A stretch of DNA of 64,000 nt from Caenorhabditis elegans (GCF_000002985.6 NC_003283.11:8308001-8372000); one strand, 5' to 3'. Positions 10,458-22,600 are shown, counted from the stretch's first letter. Numbers and translations: made by a program. Notes: generated from the letters alone by a model not told the origin.

Positions 10458-13400
10458 ATGCAAAGAAAACTATTTATTATAGTTTTCTTGGCTGTATTGA
10501 CTGAGTCCATGATACGTCCAATTTCGTCTCGTAACTATGAAGGGTGTGAGTGTGGTAAGTGTCATAGTCCCCAATGTGGCGCATCTTGCAACATAGGCCA
10601 TTTAGCTGCCTTTAAAATTGAAAACGTAATTGTGATGTTGTTTGATGAACAATACTTAAAAGATTTATGTAAATCGACTAGAGGCAATACACAATGATGA
10701 ACGCAAATACTGTTGGCTCAATAGCAATTTTTGTTTTAGAGACCTCTGTGAAACCATGTGAAGAAGAACCAACACCACCTGGTAATGAGGAGGAAACTAC
10801 CTCAATCCCACCCATAACATCACCATCAACTACCCAATCCACTACAAGCCTTCCATCAACAACATCTCCGTATATTTGCAATGTCCAAGGTTATCAATTC
10901 CGTGTGAAACGAAAAAATGGATTCTGGTGGTGTATGTTTGTAGGTTTGCATTCAAAATTGTTGAAAAAAAAATGTTGAATTAATTTAGTATACATAACTT
11001 CTCATCAGTCATGATCGAGTCACGGCAACTTGATCCAAAACCATTCCTAATTAGTAAACATCAACTAAACAGCTTAAAACCATTGCTAATTAGCCTCTTT
11101 TTGCTAATTAACAATGTTTTTTGTTGCTAATTAGCAGTGGTTTTAAGCTATTTAGTTATGGTTTACTAATTAGGAATGGTTTGGACAAGTTGTCGTGACT
11201 CGCTCTTGACTGAGTTTTCAATCGTACAATGCAAACATTATGTTTTCATATATTCCTTATTATATTCACGGTTTTTTATACTTTATAATGGAAAAATTGT
11301 ATTAAGTACGCTGAAACACACTCAAAAATTTTATAACTATTTTTTAGTTGTTCATTTTTGCTGTTAGACTATTAGAAATGCAAGACTAATAGAGAAGCTT
11401 ATTTCGTTTGTGATTTCACCTTAAAAACTATAACTTCACCAAGATTAATAGAGACTGCTAGACTATTAGAAGCTGCAAGACTAATTTTCGAAGATCCTAT
11501 AACTTTGTGAAACTGACCATTTCTAGTAAAAAACTTGATTTGAAACAAAATAAATCATACAAAATCCAAACTTTTCATTATTTCATCAATTCTTTGAACA
11601 CATTCAAGTTTAATTTAGCCAAAAAATTACAAATTTATTGAAATTTCCACAAAGTATACTGATCTGTCAAAAAAGTAGTGCAAGACTATTAGAGGCTGCA
11701 AGCTTAATTTTCGATTGGCCTCTGGAGGTGCAAGACTAATAGGGGTGCAAGACTAATAAAGGCTGCAAGACTAATAGAGGAAATACGGTAGATGGCCAAA
11801 GTATTTTTGAAAACTCGCGCGAATGAATAATAAATGTATTTTCAGTCACTGAATGGTTTTTAAGGATGTTATTTATCTATTTGTAGGTCAATTTTAAGGC
11901 TTCGGCACATTTCTTTCGGTTTTCAAAAATGTCTGGAAATGTGGGAAACAATGTTTCTAATATAAACAAAGAAAGTTTTTAACTAAAGGAAGCGTAACTG
12001 TTCGATTTGATTTTGAACGTATGGATTGAAAATATTTTCAAAAGAACGAATTTCGTATCGAAACTTTTCACCAATTGTTATGGCGGTTCAAAATTAAAAA
12101 AGGTCTCATTTAAGCTAAACCTCCAATTTTAGCCACGCATCGGTCGGAACTTGTTTTTTTGGAATTATCATCCTTTATTATAAACTTTGGTATCTTCTCT
12201 CAGGCGATTTCGTTGATTCCTATCAATAGGGCAAAAACCCACAGACACTGCTCATTTTTTTCAATATTTTCAAGTGATGTACTTATTGGAAACACATTGA
12301 AAACAAGCCAACGAAAGCATAGGAAATTTGCAAATTTGTTCATTGGGTCTTGACGCTTTCAAGGTTAAACACTTCTGCATATCAACTACCAGCTTAATTT
12401 TGATTCATAAAAGGGTTTTAAACTAATCGCGGGATTAGGGTCCATAAAAAACGCAAAAAAATACGTCAAGTTACTTATTTTCTTTTCAGGCTTCTGTCCC
12501 AGTATATAGACCTGGTGAGATGTCGTTATCATATAGTAACGCTCAATTAGCGTGTGCTTCTGATGATGGTTGGCCTGCAATCATAACAAGTATTGAATCA
12601 GATGAAGAACTTGACGTTATGTACGCCTGTAAGTTAACTGGGCACTATTGAGAAATTCCAACACTTTTATTTTGAAAACAGCTGGTAGCCCCCATTTAGT
12701 TACAATACTATAAAAGAAGATGTTCTAAAAACATACTTTTTCAAACATTCAACCCCATTTTCCTCAAAATCGAATGTTTCTCTGGGTGCCCAAAAGTGTT
12801 TTATCGTTCGTTCTCAGATTGATTTGAGCTCAATAATATTATTAGTAAGCGCTAACTATAGTTTTGAATTTTTTTCAATATGTTCAAATAAAAATATGCC
12901 CAATCTTAATAACGCTGACAGTCAAAGCGGTATTCCCAACCCAAAAACAATATCATATCTGTTTTGAGGTGGCCGCAAGAAAACTCGTTTAAAAAATATA
13001 GGCCTTTCAATAAGTTTTTTCGTTTTTCCCAGATTTTATTGTTTTTTAGATTTTCTTTTGTGGTTCCCGTATTTCCTCTATTAGTCTTACATGCAAGACT
13101 AATTTTCGCTTGGTTCGTAGTGGTGCAAGTCTAACAGAGAAAATACGGTGTATAGAACACCGTTAGCAATGATGAGAGACAAAATTTCTGTCGATTTTGT
13201 TTTATTTTTTCGGCAAAATAAAACACTTATTACGTCTTAAGGTATTATTTATTCATTTGTTGGTACTTTTCCGATTACTGCCCCCCAAAATGTGTTCGAT
13301 ATTTTCATGAATAAAACGTGAACTTTTTCCTGAATTTCAGGCTTAGTATTGTTGTTTTCTAAGCCTAAAAATTGAAATAGTATTGAAATAAACATTCACG

Positions 13401-14803
13401 TGTGAATTTAAATTGAAATATTGAGTGTTATAAAATTGAAAAACATTTTGGGGGGGGGGGGGGGGGAAGAAATCGAAAAAGTACCCATTTGTTTACTCTT
13501 ACACTTACTCTAATATTCTTGTCTACAATAAAGTCTTATCTTTGACTATTCAACAGTTAGTAAGCCGCAAATCGGTTATTACAGTCTTATGCTCAGCTAT
13601 TTGGCTGTGTTAGATTTGTTAAAATGACTAAAAATTCTTGTTGCAAAAATGAGTTTTTAAACTTTAAAGGACGTACTGCTGTAAATTGTTTAGATAAGTT
13701 AAATAATCAAGGACGTTCACCGTTCACTTGATAAACGAATTAAGTAAATCAAAAATACCTAAAAAAAGCGCTGAAGATGTTACAAAATGATCTACAAAAT
13801 TGCTCACGGTCTTCTACAAAAATATCTAACAGTATGAAAAAACAAGTAAAAACTGTGGAAAGACCAAAAAACTTATAGAAGGATCAAATAGCTGTAAAAG
13901 TTCACGTTGTGTTAAGTTCTGGGGTTATTCAAGTAGTGTCGTGAAATTGAAAAGTGAATTTCAATACATTTTTTGCCTTACCCTATCAAGTAACTTCAAA
14001 AATGTGAATGTGTTTCAATACAGTTGTGACTGAATTTCGCGACTTTGCTCGACATTGTGTGGATACACTTTTTCAGCGTCTCTCATTCTTCAGCATATGA
14101 AGTTGCCTGCTTTTTGGATGTCGGATAATGTTAAAAATGTCGCGAAATTACATCACAAACTGTATTGAAATACATGTTTTAGAAGTTATTTGAATGAGGC
14201 AAAAAGGGGATTGAAATTCACTTTTCAATTTCACCACACTACTTGAATAACCTCATTACCCCCAGACATTTTTGTGTTCAATAATATTAGTACTCACAGG
14301 AGTTAACGTAAAAATGAGGAAGCATTTGTGATAAGCAATAAAAACGGTAATTTCAAAATTTATGCATGCTCAAAAAACTCATGCGTCCTTATACTTCAAA
14401 AAAGTAGAATAGCATGAGTATTGTTTTCCAAAATATAAATCGTTTAACTATGCAGTTTAATTTATACCCATTAGTTCTTTAATTCAATAAAACCTACTAA
14501 TTTTCAGTGATTGATTCGGTAACTGCACCACATCTTCTAGTAAGACCAATAACCGGATTTTGGGTTAATGTTACGCAATATCCAAATCAGACATACTACT
14601 GGAGTGATGGCTCAGCATCTGAACAAATGGTTCCACAACCAGAAGTAATAGCACCTGGTGGAAAAGCTCTTTACACGTTTGATCCTGTTGCACGTGGAAG
14701 GGGAATTGTCCGAATCATGGAACCTACGTTTGCATCGAAAAACGTTTCCATCCCGATTCCAAATGTGACCGTTTGTGGTTTTCAAGGAATTCGATACAAT
14801 TAG
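10458..14803 (+). CDS. Secreted C-type-lectin-like protein with Thr/Ser/Pro linker
   Basis: Four exons: 10458-10554, 10740-10939, 12490-12628, 14508-14803 (about 243 residues). The start opens a signal peptide (MQRKLFIIVFLAVLTES). Exon 2 carries an acidic segment and a Thr/Ser/Pro stretch (SPSTTQSTTSLPSTTSP) that is probably O-glycosylated. The rest resembles a nematode C-type-lectin-like domain: GYQFRVKRKNGFWWCMF, then SYSNAQLACASDDGWPAI, then the WVNVTQYPNQTYYWSDGS end, closing with VCGFQGIRYN. Phases agree at every junction. Introns 2 and 3 (1550 and 1879 bp) are unusually long and filled with palindromic repeats. Ligand and role are unknown. An alternative donor one frame earlier (GTATGT at 10932) would give a stop, so I prefer GTAGGT at 10940. 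Confidence 0.72.
11020..11205. repeat. Palindromic MITE-like repeat
   Basis: Arms GAGTCACGGCAACTTG at the left and CAAGTTGTCGTGACTC at the right, followed inward by AAACCATTCCTAATTAGTAA and its complement. Nearly full-length hairpin with the TTGCTAATTA motif repeated at the centre. Located in intron 2 of the lectin-like gene. No clear target duplication found. Confidence 0.75.
11362..11790. mobile_element. TA-flanked palindromic MITE copy (CCGTATTTCC family), eroded left end
   Basis: Contains repeated GCAAGACTAATAGAGG / GCAAGACTATTAGAGG motifs and ends GAGGAAATACGGTA like the better-preserved copies at 36.4, 39.3 and 57.0 kb. The left end is degenerate. In intron 2 of the lectin-like gene. 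Confidence 0.6.
13067..13149. mobile_element. Short copy of the CCGTATTTCC palindromic MITE
   Basis: Starts CCGTATTTCCTCTATTAG and ends AGAGAAAATACGG. A compact, partly decayed member of the same family, in intron 3 of the lectin-like gene. Confidence 0.6.
13262..13485. mobile_element. 224-bp palindromic MITE with 8-bp target duplication and a G17 tract
   Basis: Ends are GGTACTTTTCCGATT and, reverse-complemented, GGTACTTTTTCGATT. Identical 8-mers CATTTGTT flank it (13254-13261 and 13486-13493), which suggests a hAT-type insertion. The left arm has CCCCCC where the right arm has a run of 17 G, so the tract expanded in one arm. Confidence 0.75.
13450..13466 (+). repeat. Homopolymer tract G17
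   Basis: Seventeen consecutive G residues inside the right arm of the 224-bp MITE. Poly-G tracts of this length can form G-quadruplexes and are deletion-prone in C. elegans lacking the DOG-1 helicase. Confidence 0.9.
13923..14252. mobile_element. 330-bp palindromic repeat
   Basis: Left end GGTTATTCAAGTAGTGTCGT, right end is its complement (CACACTACTTGAATAACC). The arms continue through TGAAATTGAAAAGTGAATTT and CTGTATTGAAATACA. Located in intron 3 of the lectin-like gene. No clear target duplication. Confidence 0.7.
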
Positions 14804-16402
14804 TCGCAAGGATGACACGCAAATTAGTCATTCTAAGACTTTTGTTTCATAAAGTTTTCATTTCAAAAGTAAATGTTGATCAGAACTAATTGTCAGGTTA
14901 TAATGAACGCGACTTTTACAGCAAGCAACTGTTAAATAACGCTTAAGTAACTTTTTCACGAGACAATTGAGTTGAGCTTTGTTAAAGAAACCTGAAACCT
15001 TCTGGAATTATGAAAACAATCTCGACAATCTTGAAAACTAAAAAAATTGAGTTTCGAAAATTGAGTTGAGCTCATAAAGAATTGTTGGTTGGTAGACAGT
15101 GCCGATGTACTATATAGTTATATAATGGTACCATAGGATGAGTAGACACTCGGCATTTTGGTTATCCGGTACTTGTGTATTATACCCCCGCCATTTTAAA
15201 AATTAAACAAATTCCATTAATTTAAATTACACGTGATACCTATTTTCCTCATTAGGCTTACTATTAGGAATGGTGTTTTCTTAAGCCTAAAAGTCCACAC
15301 GTTTCATTTTATAAATTAAAAAAAGTTTTTAAATTGGCGGGGGTATAATACACAAGTACCGAACCAAATTGCCGATCAGACACTCGCCACTCCTTCACAC
15401 AGTCACGTGCGCTTAACTATTCAACCTCGCCAGGAAAACCAGCTCCTCATCAGCAACTGGACCTGACAAGACCACACAGATGAACATCAAGAAGCGTCCT
15501 CTCAGCGTACTCACATTTTTTATTGCAATGATCAACCAAATCCACAAACATACCTATCCCAGACAACTGGAAAAAAGTCAACTTGTTTATAATCCAAGAA
15601 GGACCCCGCTATGACTAGCTCATACAGTTCTATCTCACTTCGGTCACCGATCGGCAAGCTTATGGAAAAGCTGTTTTGAGGAGAATCAGAAGCAGTATCA
15701 AATCGCATCGCCATAAACATGGCATAAAAAGTGATCATACAGCAACAACGGCAGTAGCACAAGTCATGAATTATTTAATACCCAGTCTAAATATGAAAAG
15801 TCCACCGCAACGAGTAGTCCTGACATGCCTCAATCATCGGGCCGATTTTGACTAAGTTCCTACGAAAAAGCTCTGCACAGAATAAAACTAGGAAATGAGA
15901 CACCAAATTGCAATGAGAGCTCAATCGGCGCAGAATATGTGCTCAATCGGCGCAACATGCACGGCAGCTTGAAACAGATACGGCAAAACGCAATGTGCGC
16001 AGATTGTGAGCAGACGCTTACCGAGATAGTCTATAATGTTCCTCGTGTATTTTTGAATATCTGAAAAAAGATTACAGCACATCTTCAGAACATTTTCGCG
16101 TAAGATTGTTTCATAGAAGTCTGTTTATAATATTTCTAAAACGTGTGAATTGAAAAAAAAGATGCAAATGTGTTGTGGACGGAACGTAAACCTGAACTTT
16201 ATACAGACGTGACTGAAAAGGTTTTTACAGGTTTATCAAAAACTATAAAAATGTCAAAAACTTTTTTGAATTACCTACTCAAATAAATTGCAAATAAATT
16301 GATAACTATGCTTTTCAAAAATTCAGTATATCTTATTATTTCAATTTGTATTCATGAACGGTTTTCAAAGGTTTATTAGGTATAATAAGAGGTACAAGGG
16401 TT
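14804..16402. other. Intergenic, repeat-bearing, no gene seen
   Basis: Apart from the inverted repeat at 15139-15395 I see no gene. The stretch 15400-16030 is richer in G+C than its surroundings and could be decayed transposon sequence; I cannot name it. Confidence 0.4.
15139..15395. repeat. Inverted repeat with CGGCAWTTTGGTT arms
   Basis: Arms pair CCGGTACTTGTGTATTATAC with its complement about 150 bp further on, including CCCCCGCC / GGCGGGGG. The 9-mer AGACACTCG occurs on both flanks but does not abut the right arm exactly, so it is only a possible target duplication. Confidence 0.6.
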
Positions 16403-16704
16403 TGTAGTTATTATGGTTTATTAAGGATAAACTAATAGAAAAGTAACGAGATAATGGGACCAGTAAATGTGGGGAATTTGGGATAAAAGACGCAAGTTAA
16501 AAGAAATGAGATAAGACCTTGAATGAGCGTGCTGATGGTCTTTTATACTCCCAGCTGACGAGGCGGGCTCCAATCCGAGGCGAAATCGAGCGCGCCGTCC
16601 AACGGGGCGCGTGTGCATTGAGTGCGGTATTCGAGTAACAGGCCTAGTCGTTGTTGTCGGCAGCGGTGATGGCCGAATGTCGAAAGACATTCGCTACGGC
16701 AGCA
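16403..16704 (-). mobile_element. Possible LTR-like or promoter-bearing retroelement fragment
   Basis: Read on the minus strand it has a GC-rich upstream part, a TATA box in GGGAGTATAAAAGACC, and a downstream AATAAA about 120 bp later, the order expected of U3-R-U5. The boundaries TG...CA are a guess and I find no matching target duplication. It also contains a perfect hairpin GAATGTCGAAAGACATTC. Confidence 0.3.
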
Positions 16705-16998
16705 CTTGCCGGACCTGGAAAACTAGACTGAAGCAATGTATTGTATAATGGAGAGGTGGAACCAGAAGATCCTTACAGTATGTAAAACGATGTTTCCGTC
16801 AATAAAGCTTATTAATAAAACCGTCATAACTCGAATACTAAAAAATATTTTAAAAAGCTGTCAACTACCAAAATTTTATCTACTCTGTTATTTTTATAAG
16901 TAATTTTTTACATACATTTCTATGAAAACCGTTACAGCGGCAGACATCTACCAGGTCAGTTTTTAATATATACAATCAGAAATCTGCTGAAACTGGTG

Positions 16999-17448
16999 TG
17001 TCGCGAATAGCATGGAGCAGGATCTCCATTATTCACGACTTAATAATTATTCTATAATTATTGCATAAGTATTACTGTAATTGAACTCTACTGGCGAAGA
17101 TCACTACTACCAACAATCCACATCCACATTGCTCTGAGAACTACATCATGCAACCAAGAACAAGGACGTCAATCCATTAAACACGTGAACCACTACCGCA
17201 TGCACAAAAGGATGACGGACGCGAGCAGCCACGTGGTGACCTTTCCACGTCTACACCGACGATCACAAGACACGTGTACAACACCGCCCAGCAGGAGATG
17301 CTCATCGAATCAGTCTTAACTTTTACTTACTTTTGTTCTCCGTTCTTTCGTGTAGTCTACTAGATCTTCGTCAATAAACGATTGTAGAGTCACCAAGTGT
17401 ACTGTTAGTTTAACTTATATAAAATACCACTGAACGCACTGCAAAACA
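16999..17448 (+). mobile_element. 450-bp solo LTR with TGGTG target duplication
   Basis: Begins TGTCGCGAATAGCATGGAG and ends CACTGCAAAACA (TG...CA). The 5-mer TGGTG is present directly before (16994-16998) and after (17449-17453). The uninterrupted sequence in the opposite arm (GCTGAAACTTGTGGATATG reading) confirms a clean insertion. An AATAAA lies near the 3' end. No internal retrotransposon region is present, so this looks like a solo LTR left by recombination. I cannot name the Cer family. Confidence 0.75.
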
Positions 17449-17988
17449 TGGTGGATATGTTTTTTTTTTCACAGAAAAAGGGTGTTATTAGCAAAATTAT
17501 CTACATTACATTCTCTATTGTTTGCTATTAACATTTTTTTTTCTCTCGAGCCGGCAGAAAAGCAGCGATAAAAGGTTGAACTTGTGTCCCATTAGGCATG
17601 GTTAAGCCTATATGCTTTAAAATCAGGTTAAATTTTTCCAACATATGGACAAACATATTTTTAGACTCATTCATGTTTTCAATAAACTACAATAGTATTT
17701 TAACAGAAAACCAGTGTTAAAAAAGTACGCTCAACTATGACCGAAAAAGTGCATCTTTATGATTTTATAACTGCTTTCCTGCCAGCGCGAGAGCAAAAAT
17801 TTTAAGAGCAAACAATAGAGAATGTAATGTAGATTATTTTACTAATACCACCTTTTTTGTGAAAAAACATATCCACAAGTTTCAGCCGAATTCTGATTGT
17901 ATGTTAAAAACTGACCCGTCAGATGTCTGCCGCTGTTACGGTTTTCATAGAAAGTATGTAAAAAACAATTTATAAAAAATAATATTAA

Positions 17989-19401
17989 GAAACCATGAGA
18001 TCATGAGAATGCCTACCGTTTTGGCGCGGGAATATCTCGTACTCGGCAGTTTGCTACTCCCGGCGCGCGCACGTTTCGCACCGGGCGCGCGGACGGAGCG
18101 AGCTAGTAATAATGTCGCGAGCGCCCGGCGCACTCTGCGCGCGCCCGACGCATTTCATACGAATTTGGTCACGGCTCGTTCCCCATCCCTTCACGATTTT
18201 ATCAAATACATTGTCAACTTGGTATACTGAATGTATTTAAATTTAGTTTTATTAAAGTGAAAAGATTAAAAAGAAACTTCAAAATTAAAAATTTTCCATT
18301 GTGCAGCAAGTCCCCTTCTTCCTTTGTTGGAGCTCCTCAAGTTCTTTCGATGGACCTGAAAAAATAAAGAAGTTAATTTCATTCATTGAAACATTTTTCA
18401 TGTTCATTTGAATAAGAAAAAACTTACAGGAATAAGGGAAAATAACCAGCTCCAAAAATATCCGAAGGTCCCTCGTGCATAGGCTTTTGTGAGGAGGTGG
18501 TGAATCCAAATCATCTCCACTTTGCTGCTTTTCTGAAAATATAAAACTCTGTTTTTTTTTAATAATTAGAAGAGGTTGAAGACCGGGTCGTTGTCAAATT
18601 ATTACTAATTTCGAAGTAATCGTTTTTATAATCTTACCGATGAACTATTTCATTCTAGTCCTCCGATTATTTGTTTCGTGCCGGCATTTATGCACTTTCT
18701 GCAATTTTGTTCATTAATATTTAATTAAAAAGTAAATAAAAAATAATGAAAATGTGTAAAGTCGGAAAAAAACTGAAAAAAACACAGTTTGAAAAATTTG
18801 GCAGAGTTGAAATCTAGGCCGCGGCCGCGATTGCGGAGGGCGCGCGCACGGGGCGCGTACAGAGCGTGGACGATCCGCGCACAGGGCGTAGACGATGTGG
18901 GGATTATGTTTTTTTATACGTGCATTTGAGAATTTGGAAGTCAAAATAACTATGTACTTTCTTATATACGGATCAATATAAACACATACATATTACCATA
19001 GTTTCCTATTAATTGTGTACCATTTGACAACTGCAACCTCGAGCCAATAAATGTTCCATTTTAGACGATTACGCATTCATATTCTTGATTACATAGTTAT
19101 TAGTCTATAAAGTTCAGAAAAAAGCACGTTTATTTTATTTTTTGGTTCCTGCTTCGTTCTTGTCAGACTCTATTCGCATTCAATGAGCATACTATGCGCG
19201 CCTCGAGCGCGCCCTTTCCGCTTTGGGTGCGCGCGCCAGGCGGATTCCCTTATTATCGCGCGCCAGGCGCAAACCGTGCGCGCCCCCGGAGTAGCGAACT
19301 GCCGAGTAGCGAAGGCACCTAAATCTCTCATTGCCGCATGCTCTCTCTGCTGCCGCTCGTTTCGCGCCACGAAGTAGGCATTTTCATGAACTCATGGTTT
19401 C
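17989..19401. mobile_element. 1.4-kb TTAA-flanked element with GC-rich arms
   Basis: Ends GAAACCATGAGATCATGA and its near complement TCATGAACTCATGGTTTC. TTAA lies immediately outside each end (17985-17988 and 19402-19405), as with piggyBac-type targets. The arms continue with ATGCCTAC and TACTCGGCAGTTTGCTACTC. Interior patches at ~18050-18160, 18820-18900 and 19195-19290 are strikingly rich in GCGCGC. Exon-like segments with good splice sites lie on the minus strand at 18285-18532. Confidence 0.6.
18285..18532 (-). pseudogene. Exon-like spliced ORF remnant inside the TTAA element
   Basis: Minus-strand segments 18428-18532 and 18285-18355 are joined by a 72-bp intron with GTAAGTTTTTT donor and TTTTTTCAG acceptor; the upstream segment also starts after TATTTTCAG. 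The joined frame (phase 1) reads KQQSGDDLDSPPPHKSLCTR then, past the junction, KELEELQQRKKGTCC and a stop. I find no start exon. It could be part of the element's own gene, a captured host fragment, or chance. Confidence 0.3.
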
Positions 19402-19611
19402 TTAATAGAGTAGATCATGGACAACATTTCGCTAATTGACAAATTTTTAAAATATCTCTTAGTTTTCGAGTTATGACGGTTTTATTAATGAGCATTTTTG
19501 ACGGATTTTGTAAATCGTTGGCAGCACCAGACGCGGTCCGAGACTGGTTTATACATAAAAAAATTAATTGATAGAAAGCACATTTCATTGAATAATCGAA
19601 TAATCAGAGCT

Positions 19612-22600
19612 TTAAATGATTGGACGAACTGTGACGCATCCAGAAGCAATTATTTCCTTATTATTATAGCTCCATTTGTTGCCTTCGCAGTTAATTTCAG
19701 GCCAAATTTCAAGTCCAGTTGGTACATTATAGAACGGTAGATCAATACTCTGAAATTAATTTCAAATTTTTCTAAAAATTAGATGTTTCATACCGATCCA
19801 TCAGATAGACCAATGAATAACGTAGCATTTAAATTGGATATTCCTCCTTCGGATGTATAAATACATGTCAAAATTGCCGTACAGGTTCCAATATCGAATG
19901 TACTAACGAAAGAAAAGGCAGTTCTTCTTGGTGAATCATATGACTGAATTATAATATCTCTCTTGTTTTCCCACCATTCAGTTGTGAATGGGTATACAAC
20001 TCGATCGATGTAGGAGAGAGAACAATCACATGGTACTGTGGTAGTAGTAGTCTGGACTGGTGTAGTAGAGCTGCTTGGAGGTTCTGTGCTGGTTGTCTCT
20101 GGAGCCGTGATAGTAGTCGTCTGGACTGGTGTAGTAGAGCTGCTTGGAGGTTCTGTACTGGTTGTCTCTGGAGCAGTGGTAGTAGTAGTCTGGACTGGTG
20201 TAGTAGAACTGCTTGGAGGTTCTGTACTGGTTGTTTCTGGAGCCGTGATAGTAGTAGTCTGGACTGGTGTAGTAGAACTGCTTGGAGGTTCTGTACTGGT
20301 TGTCTCTGGAGCAGTGGTAGTAGTAGTCTGGACTGGTGAAGTAGAACTGCTTGGAGGTTCTGTACTGGTTGTCTCTGGAGCAGTGGTAGTAGTAGTCTGG
20401 ACTGGTGTATTAGAACTGCTTGGAGGTTCTGTACTGGTTGTTTCTGGAGCCGTGATAGTAGTAGTCTGGACTGGTGAAGTAGAACTGCTTGGAGGTTCTG
20501 TACTGGTTGTCTCTGGAGCAGTGGTAGTAGTAGTCTGGACTGGTGTATTAGAACTGCTTGGAGGTTCTGTACTGGTTGTCTCTGGAGCAGTGGTAGTAGT
20601 AGTCTGGACTGGTGTAGTAGAGCTGCTTGGAGGTTCTGTGCTGGTTGTCTCTGGAGCCGTGATAGTAGTCGTCTGGACTGGTGTAGTAGAACTGCTTGGA
20701 GGTTCTGTACTGGTTGTCTCTGGAGCAGTGGTAGTAGTAGTCTGGACTGGTGAAGTAGAACTGCTTGGAGGTTCTGTACTGGTTGTCTCTGGAGCAGTGG
20801 TAGTAGTAGTCTGGACTGGTGTATTAGAACTGCTTGGAGGTTCTGTACTGGTTGTCTCTGGAGCAGTGGTAGTAGTAGTCTGGACTGGTGTAGTAGAACT
20901 GCTTGGAGGTTCTGTACTGGTTGTCTCTGGAGCAGTGGTAGTAGTAGTCTGGACTGGTGTAGTAGAGCTGCTTGGAGGTTCTGTACTGGTTGTCTCTGGA
21001 GCAGTGGTAGTAGTAGTCTGGACTGGTGTAGTAGAACTGCTTGGAGGTTCTGTACTGGTTGTCTCTGGAGCAGTGGTAGTAGTAGTCTGGACTGGTGTAG
21101 TAGAGCTGCTTGGAGGTTCTGTACTGGTTGTCTCTGGAGCCGTAGTAGTAGTCGTCTGGACTGGTGTAGTAGAACTGCTTGGAGGTTCTGTACTGGTTGT
21201 CTCTGGAGCCGTGGTAGTAGTAGTCTGGACTGGTGTAGTAGAACTGCTTGGAGGTTCTGTGCTGGTTGTCTCTGGAGCCGTGGTAGTAGTAGTCTGGACT
21301 GGTGTAGTAGAACTGCTTGGAGATTCTGTACTGGTTGTCTCTGGAGCAGTGGTAGTAGTAGTCTGGACTGGTGTAGTAGAACTGCTTGGAGGTTCTGTAC
21401 TGGTTGTCTCTGGAGCCGTGATAGTAGTAGTCTGGACTGGTGTAGTAGAACTGCTTGGAGGTTCTGTACTGGTTGTCTCTGGAGCCGTGGTAGTAGTAGT
21501 CTGGACTGGTGTAGTAGAACTGCTTGGAGGTTCTGTACTGGTTGTCTCTGGAGCAGTGGTAGTAGTAGTCTGGACTGGTGTAGTAGAACTGCTTGGAGGT
21601 TCTGTGCTGGTTGTCTCTGGAGCCGTGATAGTAGTCGTCTGGACTGGTGTAGTAGAACTGCTTGGAGGTTCTGTACTGGTTGTCTCTGGAGCCGTGGTAG
21701 TAGTAGTCTGGACTGGTGTAGTAGAACTGCTTGGAGGTTCTGTACTGGTTGTCTCTGGAGCCGTGGTAGTAGTATTCTGGACTGGTGTAGTAGAACTGCT
21801 TGGAGGTTCTGTCCTAGTTGTCTCTGGAGCCGTGGTAGTAGTCGTCTGGACTGGTGTAGTAGAGCTGCTTGGAGGTTCTGTACTGGTTGTCTCTGGAGCC
21901 GTAGTAGTAGTCGTCTGGACTGGTGTAGTAGAGCTGCTTGGAGGTTCTGTGCTGGTTGTCTCTGGAGCCGTGATAGTAGTCGTCTGGACTGGTGTAGTAG
22001 AGCTGCTTGGAGGTTCTGTGCTGGTTGTCTCTGGAGCCGTGGTAGTAGTAGTCTGGACTGGTGTAGTAGAACTGCTTGGAGGTTCTGTGCTGGTTGTCTC
22101 TGGAGCCGTGGTAGTAGTAGTCTGGACTGGTGTAGTAGAACTGCTTGGAGATTCTGTACTGGTTGTCTCTGGAGCAGTGGTAGTAGTAGTCTGGACTGGT
22201 GTAGTAGAACTGCTTGGAGGTTCTGTACTGGTTGTCTCTGGAGCCGTGGTAGTAGTAGTCTGGACTGGTGTAGTAGAACTGCTTGGAGGTTCTGTACTGG
22301 TTGTCTCTGGAGCCGTGGTAGTAGTAGTCTGGACTGGTGAAGTAGAACTGCTTGGAGGTTCTGTACTGGTTGTCTCTGGAGCAGTGGTAGTAGTAGTCTG
22401 GACTGGTGTAGTAGAACTGCTTGGAGCTTCTGTACTGGTTGTCTCTGGAGCAGTGGTAGTAGTAGTCTGGACTGGTGAAGTAGAACTGCTTGGAGGTTCT
22501 GTACTGGTTGTCTCTGGAGCAGTGGTAGTAGTAGTCTGGACTGGTGTAGTAGAACTGCTTGGAGCTTCTGTACTGGTTGTCTCTGGAGCAGTGGTAGTAG

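Larger units (their letters stand above)
16780..19520. repeat. Inverted-repeat element interrupted by two younger insertions
   Basis: Left arm pieces are about 16783-16998 and 17449-17520; right arm pieces are about 17805-17984 and 19406-19521. Matching landmarks: ATTAATAAAACCGTCATAAC against its complement near 19475; TATGAAAACCGTTACAGCGG against 17935; TTACATTCTCTATTGTTTGC against 17818. The left arm is split by the solo LTR and the right arm by the TTAA-flanked element, which dates both insertions after the palindrome formed. Confidence 0.7.
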
